DNA from: Winogradskyella costae
Lineage (GTDB): Bacteria; Bacteroidota; Bacteroidia; Flavobacteriales; Flavobacteriaceae
Length of the DNA stretch: 64,000 nucleotides
Direction: 5' to 3'
Assembly (NCBI RefSeq): GCF_013403865.1
Contig: NZ_JABFDK010000001.1
Coordinates: 1,054,001 to 1,118,000 of the forward strand
The position numbers were made by a program, and so were the translations under genes. Positions 25,218-33,844 of this stretch are shown here, piece after piece. Below the pieces are notes generated by a model. It did no database searches and had not been told where the DNA came from. It worked only from the letters and a program-made list of their open reading frames with translations. Numbering within the stretch: position 1 is the stretch's first letter; the number at the start of each line of letters is the position of its first letter.

Positions 25218-28200
25218 ATGAATTTAAAAATAAAACTTACAGTGTTTGTGTTATTGCTGTGTAATTTTACACTCTTAGCACAAGATAGTTATCCATTAAC
25301 AGGTGTTGTTTTAGATGAATCGGCTATGCCAATTCCAGGAGTAAGTATTGTAATAACAGGCTCTTCAAAAGGAACGACAACCGATTTTAATGGTAAATTT
25401 GAAATCGAAGTTGCTAATGGCGATGTTTTAAATATTTCTTATATAGGCTTTAAAACACAAACCATCACAATTGATAACCAGAAAGCATTAAATCTAACGC
25501 TTATTGAAGACACTTCAGAATTGGAAGAGGTCGTAATAATTGGTTATGGTGCTACAAAAAAATCACATTCTACAGGTGCAGTTGCTCAAATAGATGGAGA
25601 TAAAGTGTCTAAAGTAGCCACCGCAACTGCAGGTCAGGCACTTCAAGGACAACTGGCCGGTGTTAATATTAAAACCAACAGTGGTAATTCAGGAGAACCG
25701 GCTAAAATTCAGATAAGAGGTTTGTCTTCAATATCCGCATCTAATTCACCTTTAATTGTTGTTGATGGTTATCCAATACAGGGAGACTTATCTAGTATTA
25801 ACATGCAAGATGTAGAATCTATAAATGTTTTAAAAGATGCTGCTTCTGCTTCTATTTACGGATCTAGAGCGGGATCTGGGGTTATTCTTATTACAACCAA
25901 GAAAGGAAAAACAGGGAAAGTTACAGTAGAGTATAACGTCTACGGCGGACTAAAAAATGGTATAAGAGATAACTTAGATAAAAATCCAATAAGTTCTAGC
26001 TTAAATAAATTTCCAACACTTGCAGAATGGAAAGATTATGTAGTTTCTCAAGGTGCAACTAATTTAGATGAAATTAATTTAGCTGAGAGCTTTGGAACGA
26101 ATACCAACTGGTACGACGAGGTTTATAGAACCGGTTATATAATGAATCATCAATTAAGTGCATCTGGTGGTACTGAAAATGTTAACTATTTTTTATCTGC
26201 TAATTATGTAGACGAAGAAGGTATTATGCTCACCAATGACTATACTAAATACAGTTTTAGAGCAAATATAGATGTCAAAGCAAATAAATGGTTAGAACTC
26301 GGTATTAATCTTAATCCAACCTATAGTGAAACCAGAAAAATTAATAGAGAAAACCATCAATTATTTAGAACGGCCCCATGGGTTCCAGTATATCACACAG
26401 CTGCAACAGCTGCTATTACAGGAAAAGAAATTGGAGAATACGCACATGAAAATGATTTTGACATAGGAAGAAACCCGGGTTACACAGGCATTAGACTTAG
26501 AGAACAGAGTGATTATAACCCTATAGCTATGTTAGAGGGAGAATGGTATACCACAAATAGATTTGAAGGATTTGCCAATACATATTTAAAAATAAACTTC
26601 TCTGAAAATCTTACTTTTAAAACAAGTTTTGGTGGTTATTTAAATCAATTCGAAGACCAACGCTACTTATCTTCAATTGTTAGTAGAGAAGGAGCCAACG
26701 GAACTCTTGCCCATCATAATACCATTAAAATTACAGATTGGTTGAATGAAAATGTCTTAACCTACAACAAATCATTTAATGATAAACACCAATTAAATGT
26801 GGTTGCAGGTGTCTCTACACAAGCTACAAGTGTTACCACATCTAACGTCTCAGCTAATAACTTTGTTATTGATTATATTCAGACTGTAAATGGTGGTCTT
26901 TTATCTGGTGGTAGCTCTACGAGAAGTAAAAGCACTTTAAATTCTGCTTTTTTTAGAGTGAATTATGATTTAAGTAATAAGTATTTGTTTTCATTAAGCT
27001 CTAGATGGGACGGAAGTTCAAGGTTCGGTTCAAACAATCAATACGGGTTCTTTCCATCTGCATCATTTGGTTGGAGGGTTTCAGAAGAAGGATTTCTTGA
27101 GTCTTTAGATATCATAAATAATCTAAAAATAAGAACTAGTATTGGTACCACAGGAAATAATACGATTGGAGATTATAGTCATATCGGATTACTTGGAATT
27201 ACTAACAGTATATTAGGCGGTGGTGCAACTACAGGCTTTTCACCAACCAATATTTCTAATCCTAACCTTAGTTGGGAAAAAACGCAAGAATTTAATTTCG
27301 GGGTTGATTTAGCTATTTTAGATAATAGAATAAATTTAGAATTTGACATTTTTAAAACAACGACAAAAGATCTATTATTAGAAGTGCCACTTTCTAACGT
27401 CTCTGGTTTTGAATTCTTCACAGACAACCAAGGTAAAGTAGATAATAGAGGTTTTGAGCTAAATCTTACAACTATTAATACCACAGGAGAATTCTTTTGG
27501 AAAACAGGTTTTAACCTATCTAGATATAAAAATGAGTTAGTTGATTTTGGAGGAACACAACGTCTTATAACTGTACCAGACCCTAAAAGACCGAACGAAT
27601 TTTTAACAGAAGTCGGTAGTCCATTAGTTCAATATTATGGTTACGTATCTGACGGAGAAGTGCCTTATGGTTCTCATAACACAACTTGGCCTGTTAATGC
27701 TAGTACTGATTTTGTCTATGCAAAAGATTTAAATGATGATGGAGTTATCGATGAAAACGATAAAAAAGTATTAGGGAGTCCATATCCTGATTTTACCTGG
27801 GGATTTACAAATAATATAGAATATAAAAATTTCGATTTTGCGGTAACGTTTCAGGGATCACACGGTGCAAAGATCTTTAATATAGATTCTTACTACGAGA
27901 ACTCACAGTATGCAAATGAGAGTATCGAAGGTTTTAATTTACCTCAAGCAGATAAGGACCGATTGGTTATACGCTCTAATTCTGATGCCAACGTTCAAGA
28001 CGCTTCCTATTTTAGTTTAAGAAACATGACTTTAGGATATACACTGCCATCGACGCTTAATGAAAAAATAGGCTTATCAAGTATGAGATTCTACTTAACA
28101 GGGTCTAATTTAATATTTATCACAGCAAAAAATTATACTGGTTTCAATCCTGAAGCATCTACGGAAGCGACTACGTTCCCAGGAACATATTCGAATAATC

Positions 28201-28277
28201 CATTAGTAACCGGATACCAAAGAGGAGCGCACCCAGTACAACGAACAGTTGCTATAGGAATCAATGCGAAGTTTTAA
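25218..28277 (+). CDS. SusC-type TonB-dependent outer-membrane receptor
   Basis: A 1019-residue oligosaccharide importer of the outer membrane. After the signal peptide comes a carboxypeptidase-regulatory-like domain (about residues 25-105, GVVLDESAMPIPGVSIVITG). The plug follows (VVIIGYGATKKSHSTGAV, DAASASIYGSRAGSGVILITTKKG), then the beta-barrel, ending in the aromatic RTVAIGINAKF. A C-terminal aromatic strand is typical of outer-membrane barrels. It is directly followed by its SusD partner, with a 16-base gap. It probably imports products of the PL7 lyase at the end of the island. Confidence 0.96.
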   Translation: MNLKIKLTVFVLLLCNFTLLAQDSYPLTGVVLDESAMPIPGVSIVITGSSKGTTTDFNGKFEIEVANGDVLNISYIGFKTQTITIDNQKALNLTLIEDTSELEEVVIIGYGATKKSHSTGAVAQIDGDKVSKVATATAGQALQGQLAGVNIKTNSGNSGEPAKIQIRGLSSISASNSPLIVVDGYPIQGDLSSINMQDVESINVLKDAASASIYGSRAGSGVILITTKKGKTGKVTVEYNVYGGLKNGIRDNLDKNPISSSLNKFPTLAEWKDYVVSQGATNLDEINLAESFGTNTNWYDEVYRTGYIMNHQLSASGGTENVNYFLSANYVDEEGIMLTNDYTKYSFRANIDVKANKWLELGINLNPTYSETRKINRENHQLFRTAPWVPVYHTAATAAITGKEIGEYAHENDFDIGRNPGYTGIRLREQSDYNPIAMLEGEWYTTNRFEGFANTYLKINFSENLTFKTSFGGYLNQFEDQRYLSSIVSREGANGTLAHHNTIKITDWLNENVLTYNKSFNDKHQLNVVAGVSTQATSVTTSNVSANNFVIDYIQTVNGGLLSGGSSTRSKSTLNSAFFRVNYDLSNKYLFSLSSRWDGSSRFGSNNQYGFFPSASFGWRVSEEGFLESLDIINNLKIRTSIGTTGNNTIGDYSHIGLLGITNSILGGGATTGFSPTNISNPNLSWEKTQEFNFGVDLAILDNRINLEFDIFKTTTKDLLLEVPLSNVSGFEFFTDNQGKVDNRGFELNLTTINTTGEFFWKTGFNLSRYKNELVDFGGTQRLITVPDPKRPNEFLTEVGSPLVQYYGYVSDGEVPYGSHNTTWPVNASTDFVYAKDLNDDGVIDENDKKVLGSPYPDFTWGFTNNIEYKNFDFAVTFQGSHGAKIFNIDSYYENSQYANESIEGFNLPQADKDRLVIRSNSDANVQDASYFSLRNMTLGYTLPSTLNEKIGLSSMRFYLTGSNLIFITAKNYTGFNPEASTEATTFPGTYSNNPLVTGYQRGAHPVQRTVAIGINAKF

Positions 28278-28293
28278 TAAAAAAATTATACTC

Positions 28294-29673
28294 ATGAAAA
28301 ATTTATATCAAAACACAATAAAAAAATGGGGAGTTCTACTTCTTATATTTAGTGCTTTAAGTTGCTCAGAATTAGATTTACTTCCAGAGTCACAGGTACC
28401 AAGCGACGGATTTTATACGAATGAAGCAGAAATTGAAACAATTGTTGCAGGAGTTTATGACGGTCTACAATTATCATATTCTAGACAAGCCTCTGCGGGA
28501 GGTCTATGGAGTCTAACCGAAGTAAGAAGTGACGATATGACGATTCTCTTGTCCGAAGGTGAATGGGGAAGAGTTGAAAATCTAAATATGCTAGCCACAA
28601 GTGATATTACGCTAGACTTCTGGGAGAACAGTTATATCACAATCTCTAGAACCAATAATTTAATTGCAAATTTAGAAGTTGTTACAGATGAAGGTTTAAA
28701 AAATCAATTTGAAGGTGAGGGAAAATTTGTAAGAGCTTTATCTTATTTTAATTTAGTAAGATTATATGGAGATATTCCGTTAACAATTACACCAACAGTA
28801 TCTTCTTCAGATCTTCCAGATTTAACAAGGCAATCTACTTCAATTATTTATGATCAAATTATTGCAGATTTAACAGAAGCCATTGACTTGTTACCAGCAA
28901 GTAATGATGTAGGTAGAGCGACTTCAGGTGCCGCAAAAGGTTTATTGGCTAAGGTTTATGTAACATTGGGTCAAAATTCATTAGCTAAACCTCTTTTAGA
29001 AGACGTTTTAGGTGCGGGTTATACATTAGAGCCAACCGTTAAGGATGTATTTTCTGTAACAAACGAAAGCAATAATGAAATCTTGTTTTCTGTAGGGTAT
29101 AAATCGGCTTCAAATGGTGAAGGAAATGGTTTCGCATACCACATATTTACAGATGGTATAGGCTATGTTCCAACTCAAGAACATATGGATCTTTCTCCTG
29201 CAGGTGAGAGATATGACGCTACATTAGCTGTTATTGGTGTGGAGAATAGAACTATTAAGTACGACCCAGATTACGCTATTGAGTACGAAGGAGATAATGA
29301 TTGGGTCGTATTAAGATTAGCGGATATTATTTTAATGTATGCCGAGGTGTTAAACGTAGAAAATGGAGATGCTAATATGCAACCTGCTATTGATGAGTTA
29401 AATAAAATTCATGCTAGAGAAGATTTAACCCCATATACAATAGGCGATTTTGCAAATGCATCTGAACTAGAACAAGCCATTAGAGACGAACGCAGATTTG
29501 AATTGGCCTTCGAAGGACAAAGATGGTTTGATTTACAAAGATATGGAACATTGGTTTCTGTAATGTCTAATCATTTAGGAGTTACCGTTACTGAAGATGA
29601 TCTATTATTACCTATTCCTCAAAGAGAAATTGATGTTAGTCAAGGAGTAATTACTCAAAATACAGGTTATTAA
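28294..29673 (+). CDS. SusD-type glycan-binding lipoprotein
   Basis: A 459-residue surface lipoprotein that forms the lid of the SusC channel and binds the glycan. Signal MKNLYQNTIKKWGVLLLIFSALSC with lipidation Cys, then a TPR-rich SusD fold (EGEGKFVRALSYFNLVRLYGDIPL; the RagB/SusD C-terminal domain contains ERRFELAFEGQRWFDLQRYG). The ATG at 28294 is used because it begins the signal peptide; ORF extension further upstream overlaps susC. The sequence cannot tell the glycan; the PL7 neighbour suggests uronate polymers. Confidence 0.95.
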   Translation: MKNLYQNTIKKWGVLLLIFSALSCSELDLLPESQVPSDGFYTNEAEIETIVAGVYDGLQLSYSRQASAGGLWSLTEVRSDDMTILLSEGEWGRVENLNMLATSDITLDFWENSYITISRTNNLIANLEVVTDEGLKNQFEGEGKFVRALSYFNLVRLYGDIPLTITPTVSSSDLPDLTRQSTSIIYDQIIADLTEAIDLLPASNDVGRATSGAAKGLLAKVYVTLGQNSLAKPLLEDVLGAGYTLEPTVKDVFSVTNESNNEILFSVGYKSASNGEGNGFAYHIFTDGIGYVPTQEHMDLSPAGERYDATLAVIGVENRTIKYDPDYAIEYEGDNDWVVLRLADIILMYAEVLNVENGDANMQPAIDELNKIHAREDLTPYTIGDFANASELEQAIRDERRFELAFEGQRWFDLQRYGTLVSVMSNHLGVTVTEDDLLLPIPQREIDVSQGVITQNTGY

Positions 29674-29691
29674 GTAATTACTTTTTTATAG

Positions 29692-29738
29692 TTAAAAGGT
29701 TATCCGGCCTTAGTGCAATGGGTCGGTTAAACTTTTAA
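29692..29738 (+). terminator. Imperfect hairpin behind susD
   Basis: TTAAAAGGTTATCCGGCC (from 29692) can pair with GGTCGGTTAAACTTTTAA (to 29738) with a few mismatches. A hairpin at this position, before the regulator gene, may lower transcription past susCD or stabilise the susCD mRNA. Confidence 0.45.
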
Positions 29739-29784
29739 CATTGATAACGATGGTGTGTTTTACAAATGCAGATGATTCAATAAT

Positions 29785-30501
29785 ATGAACTTAGATATAC
29801 TTTCAAACAGAGAAAATCAGAAAATAACAGCACGTGTTAATACTCTGATTGCTCAAATACGCGATTTAATTAATGACAGTCACTTACAACCAGGAGACAA
29901 ATTACCTCCTGAAAGATTATTAGCCGAAAATTTAAAAGTAAGTAGACGGAGTATTAGAACTGCAATCCTTAAACTAGAGTCTTATGGTATTCTAAAATCT
30001 ATTCCGCAAAGTGGAACCTATCTCGCAAATATTGGTCAAATAGCAATGAATGGTATGATAGAAGATATTTTAAACCTTGGTTCTCCAAATTTTAAATCCT
30101 TAGTGGAGACTAGAATTTTGTTAGAACTAAAGGCTGTGAGATTAGCCGCAGAAATTAGAACTGAAGACGATTTACAAAAGATAAAAAAAACTTTAGATGC
30201 TCACAGCTCAAAACTACTAAATGGAGGAAATGCTATACAAGAAGATTTATTGTTTCATTTGGCTATTGCGAAAGCTAGCGGTAACGTCACTATAAATCAA
30301 ATTATGATTGCCATTACGCCTCAAATAATTTTAGATTTTAAAAACTATCATACAGATTATGATAGCTTGGATGAATTAAGGGTTAATGAACATGAAGAAA
30401 TATATAAGGCAATTGAAATTCAAGATCCGCAATTGGCAGAACAAACTATGGTAAAACATTTTAAAATGCTCTATCAATATTGCGATAATTATAAAAAATA
30501 G
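29785..30501 (+). CDS. GntR/FadR-family (FCD) transcriptional regulator 2
   Basis: A 238-residue paralog of the regulator at 20106. The GntR helix-turn-helix is LQPGDKLPPERLLAENLKVSRRSIRTAILKLESYG, and the FCD domain has the same EDLLFHLAIAKASGN segment. The recognition helices of both paralogs share VSRRSIR, so they may bind similar sites. Two paralogs in one island could be a repressor pair responding to different sugar acids. It sits between susD and the SDR. Confidence 0.92.
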   Translation: MNLDILSNRENQKITARVNTLIAQIRDLINDSHLQPGDKLPPERLLAENLKVSRRSIRTAILKLESYGILKSIPQSGTYLANIGQIAMNGMIEDILNLGSPNFKSLVETRILLELKAVRLAAEIRTEDDLQKIKKTLDAHSSKLLNGGNAIQEDLLFHLAIAKASGNVTINQIMIAITPQIILDFKNYHTDYDSLDELRVNEHEEIYKAIEIQDPQLAEQTMVKHFKMLYQYCDNYKK

Positions 30502-30544
30502 AGTCTCACATTAATATTAAAATATTAATAGAAAAAACTAAACA

Positions 30545-31297
30545 ATGAATTTAAAAGGAAAAGTAGCCGTCGTAACTGGCGGAGGTCGCGATATAGGTCG
30601 TGCAGTATGTATAAAATTAGCCAAAGAAGGAGCTAAAATAGTTGTAAATTATTTTGATAGTGATGCCGATAGAGATGCTACAATCGCAGCTATTAAAGCT
30701 GTTGGTGGTGAGTCAATTGCGGTTTATGGAGATGTAACAAAACAAGAAGACATCCATACGATGGTGGCTAAAACGAAACAAGCTTTCGGGGATAAAGTTG
30801 ATATTTTAGTGAATGTTGCGGGAGGTTTATTTGCAAGAAAAACAGTAGAGGAGTTAGATGAAAAATTCTATAATTTAGTGATGGATGTTAACTTTAAAGG
30901 AACTGTTTTTGTAACACAAGCTTTCAAACCTTTAATGGGAAAAGGCTCTTCAATAATAAATTTTGCGTCCCAAGCTGGTCGCGATGGAGGTGGTCCCGGC
31001 TCTGTTCTTTATGCAGCATCTAAAGGAGCCGTTATGACATTAACAAGAAACTGGGCAAAAGAATTCGGTCCTCAAGGTATTAGAATTAATGCCGTATGTC
31101 CGGGTATGATAGCTACAAAATTTCATGATGATTTCACAAAGAATGAGGTGCGTACAAATGTAGCAAATGGTACACCATTACGTAGAGAAGGTTCTGCAGA
31201 AGAAGTAGCTAATTTAGTTGCGTATTTAGCAAGTGATGAAGCGTCTTTTGTAACAGGAAATAATGTTGATATTAACGGAGGATTAGCCTTTAGCTAA
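30545..31297 (+). CDS. Short-chain dehydrogenase/reductase (possible DEH reductase)
   Basis: A 250-residue classical SDR. The cofactor-binding TGGGRDIGRAV is at about residues 11-21, the Asn-bearing NVAGG follows, and the catalytic Ser and Tyr-X-X-X-Lys are in FASQAGRDGG and YAASKG. Acidic or basic residue choice at the end of the second strand (NYFDSD) does not settle NADH versus NADPH. SDRs of this type in alginate loci reduce 4-deoxy-L-erythro-5-hexoseulose uronate to 2-keto-3-deoxygluconate. That role is inferred from the PL7 neighbour and is not proved by sequence. Confidence 0.9.
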   Translation: MNLKGKVAVVTGGGRDIGRAVCIKLAKEGAKIVVNYFDSDADRDATIAAIKAVGGESIAVYGDVTKQEDIHTMVAKTKQAFGDKVDILVNVAGGLFARKTVEELDEKFYNLVMDVNFKGTVFVTQAFKPLMGKGSSIINFASQAGRDGGGPGSVLYAASKGAVMTLTRNWAKEFGPQGIRINAVCPGMIATKFHDDFTKNEVRTNVANGTPLRREGSAEEVANLVAYLASDEASFVTGNNVDINGGLAFS

Positions 31298-31405
31298 TTA
31301 CTTTAAATAATAAACTTTGGATAAGGAACCGTCATTTATTCCTATTTAAAACCTGTAAAATTAGCCCGATTTGAATGACTTTTAAAATCTTAATAAATAT
31401 ATATT

Positions 31406-32371
31406 ATGAGTAGACAGATATTAAGCACAATCCTATTGTTTGCATTATCCTTTTTAGGCAATGCGCAAATACCATATACCCTCACAGCATCGGATGTAAC
31501 GATTGTAAATGGGGTAATTATTACCTCGACGCTAACAAATTCTAATGGAGATAATTATGAATCAGATATTATTATCTCTAAAACTATAGATGGACAAGCA
31601 GTAACAGGTATCGGAGCAAATGCTTTTGAAGAAAATGGTTTAACGAGTGTCGTTTTACCAGATGGGCTTAAGTTTATTGGCGAAAGTGCTTTTAAAAATA
31701 ACAAACTAACTAGTATAGATTTCCCTAAAGGAGTGACGACAATTGCTGATAGCGCTTTTCAGAATAATCGCATCACAAGTGTCGCTTTACCTTCTGAAAT
31801 GACATCTATTGCGAATAGCGTTTTTGAATCAAATAACATAACTAATGTAAATTTTCCTTCTGGACTTATATCTATTGGTCATGGTGCTTTTCGAGATAAC
31901 AGTTTAGTTGATGTAGATTTACCTGGAGGACTTACATCTATTGGAAGTTTTGCTTTTCAAAATAACCGCATAACCCATATCATTTTTCCAGCTAAGATTA
32001 CAATTATCGAAGAGATGGCGTTTAATGTTAATTTCCTGACAAATATTGAGTTACCTGATGGGATCACCTCTATAGAAGATAGTGCTTTTAGAGATAATCG
32101 TTTAACCAGTTTAGATTTACCTAATGGACTTACTTTTATCGGACCTAGTGCTTTCCTTGCCAACCGCTTAACCGCAGTAGAGTTGCCTAACGGACTAACA
32201 TTCGTTGGTGAAAATGCTTTTAAAACTAATAGTGGTTTAGCCAGCATTAGTTTGCCAAAGAGTTCTAATGCTAATAGTGCTGTGCAATGGAAATCTAGTA
32301 ATGGAACTGTTTTAGATGCAAAAGAGGTTATTCTCCCTGTAAATTTCATATATAGTTATAAACGGAATTAA
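31406..32371 (+). CDS. BspA-type leucine-rich-repeat secreted protein
   Basis: A 321-residue protein with signal peptide MSRQILSTILLFALSFLGNA and about ten 23-residue LRR_5 repeats of the form hTSIxxxAFxxNxLTSVxLPxGL, for example ITSVALPSEMTSIANSVFES. BspA-like proteins are surface adhesins or ligand binders in other bacteria. The C-terminus ends abruptly after PVNFIYSYKRN, with no type IX sorting domain, so the protein could be shortened. Its place between the SDR and the MocA gene is unusual for a saccharide island; a glycan-binding role is a guess. Confidence 0.85.
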   Translation: MSRQILSTILLFALSFLGNAQIPYTLTASDVTIVNGVIITSTLTNSNGDNYESDIIISKTIDGQAVTGIGANAFEENGLTSVVLPDGLKFIGESAFKNNKLTSIDFPKGVTTIADSAFQNNRITSVALPSEMTSIANSVFESNNITNVNFPSGLISIGHGAFRDNSLVDVDLPGGLTSIGSFAFQNNRITHIIFPAKITIIEEMAFNVNFLTNIELPDGITSIEDSAFRDNRLTSLDLPNGLTFIGPSAFLANRLTAVELPNGLTFVGENAFKTNSGLASISLPKSSNANSAVQWKSSNGTVLDAKEVILPVNFIYSYKRN

Positions 32372-32695
32372 CGTCATAGGGCTGGGATGGCTGAAGATGA
32401 ATATTATGCCATAAAATGATCGTATAAATGCAGCTCAATTCATAAAAAAACAAGTAAGAATTCTTTGCTATGAGAATCGAAAAAAATTCAGTACATTTGG
32501 TACACCAATCTGGCGCACCAGTTTTAAGTGGTGACTATTATAAGTTTCTACTATATAATAATAGCGGCAATATTTACGCTTTATTAGCAAACATATACTG
32601 TAATTAAGTTGTTTAATATGGTCAAAAAAATAGAAAATCTCCAATTTCAAATTGAGAAAAAAAAATAACCAAACAGATAATAAAATCGTTGTAAA
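32372..32695. other. 324-bp intergenic region with operator 3
   Basis: Contains the third tandem operator and a 175-base leader before the Gfo/Idh/MocA gene. No coding frame is credible; minus-strand ORFs here overlap the next gene and look like shadows. Confidence 0.5.
32492..32521 (+). promoter_or_regulatory. Promoter -7 box with tandem operator 3
   Basis: TACATTTG (32492-32499) is a TAnnTTTG box. It overlaps TGGTACACCA (32498-32507), a perfect TGGT-N2-ACCA palindrome, followed 13 bases on by TGGCGCACCA (32511-32520). A TTTG at 32464-32467 is the nearest -33 candidate but is about five bases too far. It probably drives the MocA-symporter-lipoprotein-PL7 unit. Confidence 0.75.
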
Positions 32696-33832
32696 ATGAA
32701 ACATAAATTAAAAGTATTAGTTTCTGGAACTGGGTTTGCTGGCCAAGGCCATGCAGATGCTTTTCGAGCTGCAGGTGCTGAAATAGTAGGTATTGTTGGC
32801 AGAACACCAAATGTTGTCGTTGAAGTCGCCAAAAAAATGAACATTCCTTATTCTGGAACAGATTGGCAACAAGCATTAGAAGATTGTCAACCAGATATCG
32901 TTTCTATAGCAACTCCCGGCGGAGCACATTATGAACCCATCAAACAAGCCATAGCATTTGGATGTCATGTATTTAGCGACAAGCCTTTAACAGCTGAAGG
33001 AGAAACAGCTCAAGAATTATACGAACTAGCCAAACAGAAAAACGTAAAAACAGCATTTGCGTCTAGCTTCCGATATATGCCTCACATTCAACATGCAAAA
33101 CAGCTTGTTGCAGATGGGGAAATAGGAGAACCTACGGAAGTAGAATGTATGTCTCACTTTAACTTAGAGCGCGATATTCCCTTTGGATGGTCTCATAGAA
33201 AAGAAGATGGTGGCGGTAGATTAAATAACAACTTTACTCATATGATGTCTATCGTAACATCTGTAATTGGCGAAAAAATCTTGTCAATAATTGGTGAAGT
33301 AAGAGATGATTTAGGAAAGGCACCAATTGTTGAAGGTGTACATAATTTTAAAACAAGAAGAGACTTTATTCCTAAAGACCTAACCGATCCTTCTCTTAAG
33401 TGGGGAGAAAGTAATGTTGAATGGTCATACACTGTCCTCGCTCAGTTAGAAAGCGACATAGCTACTAAACCGGTTTCTGTATTGTTTAAACATGGTGGAC
33501 TTAACCCAAAGTTCCACGAAAATCATATCGTTTTTTATGGAACAAAAGGAGCCATTTTTATTGAAGGTCATTATGGCATGGGGCCACTTCATGTATGGAG
33601 CAATAACACTTGGAAAGCGTTACCATTACCTAAAGCTATTGTAGATAATCAGCCAAACGTTAAAGGTGACACTGAAAGGAATTGGCATTATTTGGTAAGA
33701 GAATTCACAAAAGATATTAACGGTGAACAAGTTGCATATTACCAATCCTTTAAGGAAGGTAGTCTTTATCAGCGACTTATCGATTTAATTAGAAAAAATA
33801 ATAACTGGACGGATGTTCGTCATCTACAATAA
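32696..33832 (+). CDS. Gfo/Idh/MocA-family oxidoreductase
   Basis: A 378-residue NAD(P)-dependent dehydrogenase. The Rossmann start VLVSGTGFAGQGHADAF is followed by the sugar-dehydrogenase box SDKPLTAEG (usually EKP) and the C-terminal alpha/beta domain containing GGGRLNNNFTHMM, where the His may be catalytic. Family members oxidise or reduce cyclic polyols and sugars; this one probably acts on a sugar-acid intermediate. It starts the operator-3 unit, 12 bases before the symporter gene. Confidence 0.9.
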   Translation: MKHKLKVLVSGTGFAGQGHADAFRAAGAEIVGIVGRTPNVVVEVAKKMNIPYSGTDWQQALEDCQPDIVSIATPGGAHYEPIKQAIAFGCHVFSDKPLTAEGETAQELYELAKQKNVKTAFASSFRYMPHIQHAKQLVADGEIGEPTEVECMSHFNLERDIPFGWSHRKEDGGGRLNNNFTHMMSIVTSVIGEKILSIIGEVRDDLGKAPIVEGVHNFKTRRDFIPKDLTDPSLKWGESNVEWSYTVLAQLESDIATKPVSVLFKHGGLNPKFHENHIVFYGTKGAIFIEGHYGMGPLHVWSNNTWKALPLPKAIVDNQPNVKGDTERNWHYLVREFTKDINGEQVAYYQSFKEGSLYQRLIDLIRKNNNWTDVRHLQ

Positions 33833-33844
33833 AAAAACAAAACG

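Noticed and set aside
31600..32240. Regular DNA periodicity of about 69 bases
   Set aside because: It follows the 23-residue leucine-rich repeats of the BspA-like protein and is not a separate DNA element.
32468..32876. Minus-strand ORFs around operator 3
   Set aside because: They overlap the promoter and the start of the MocA gene, have no domain resemblance and look like AT-rich shadows.
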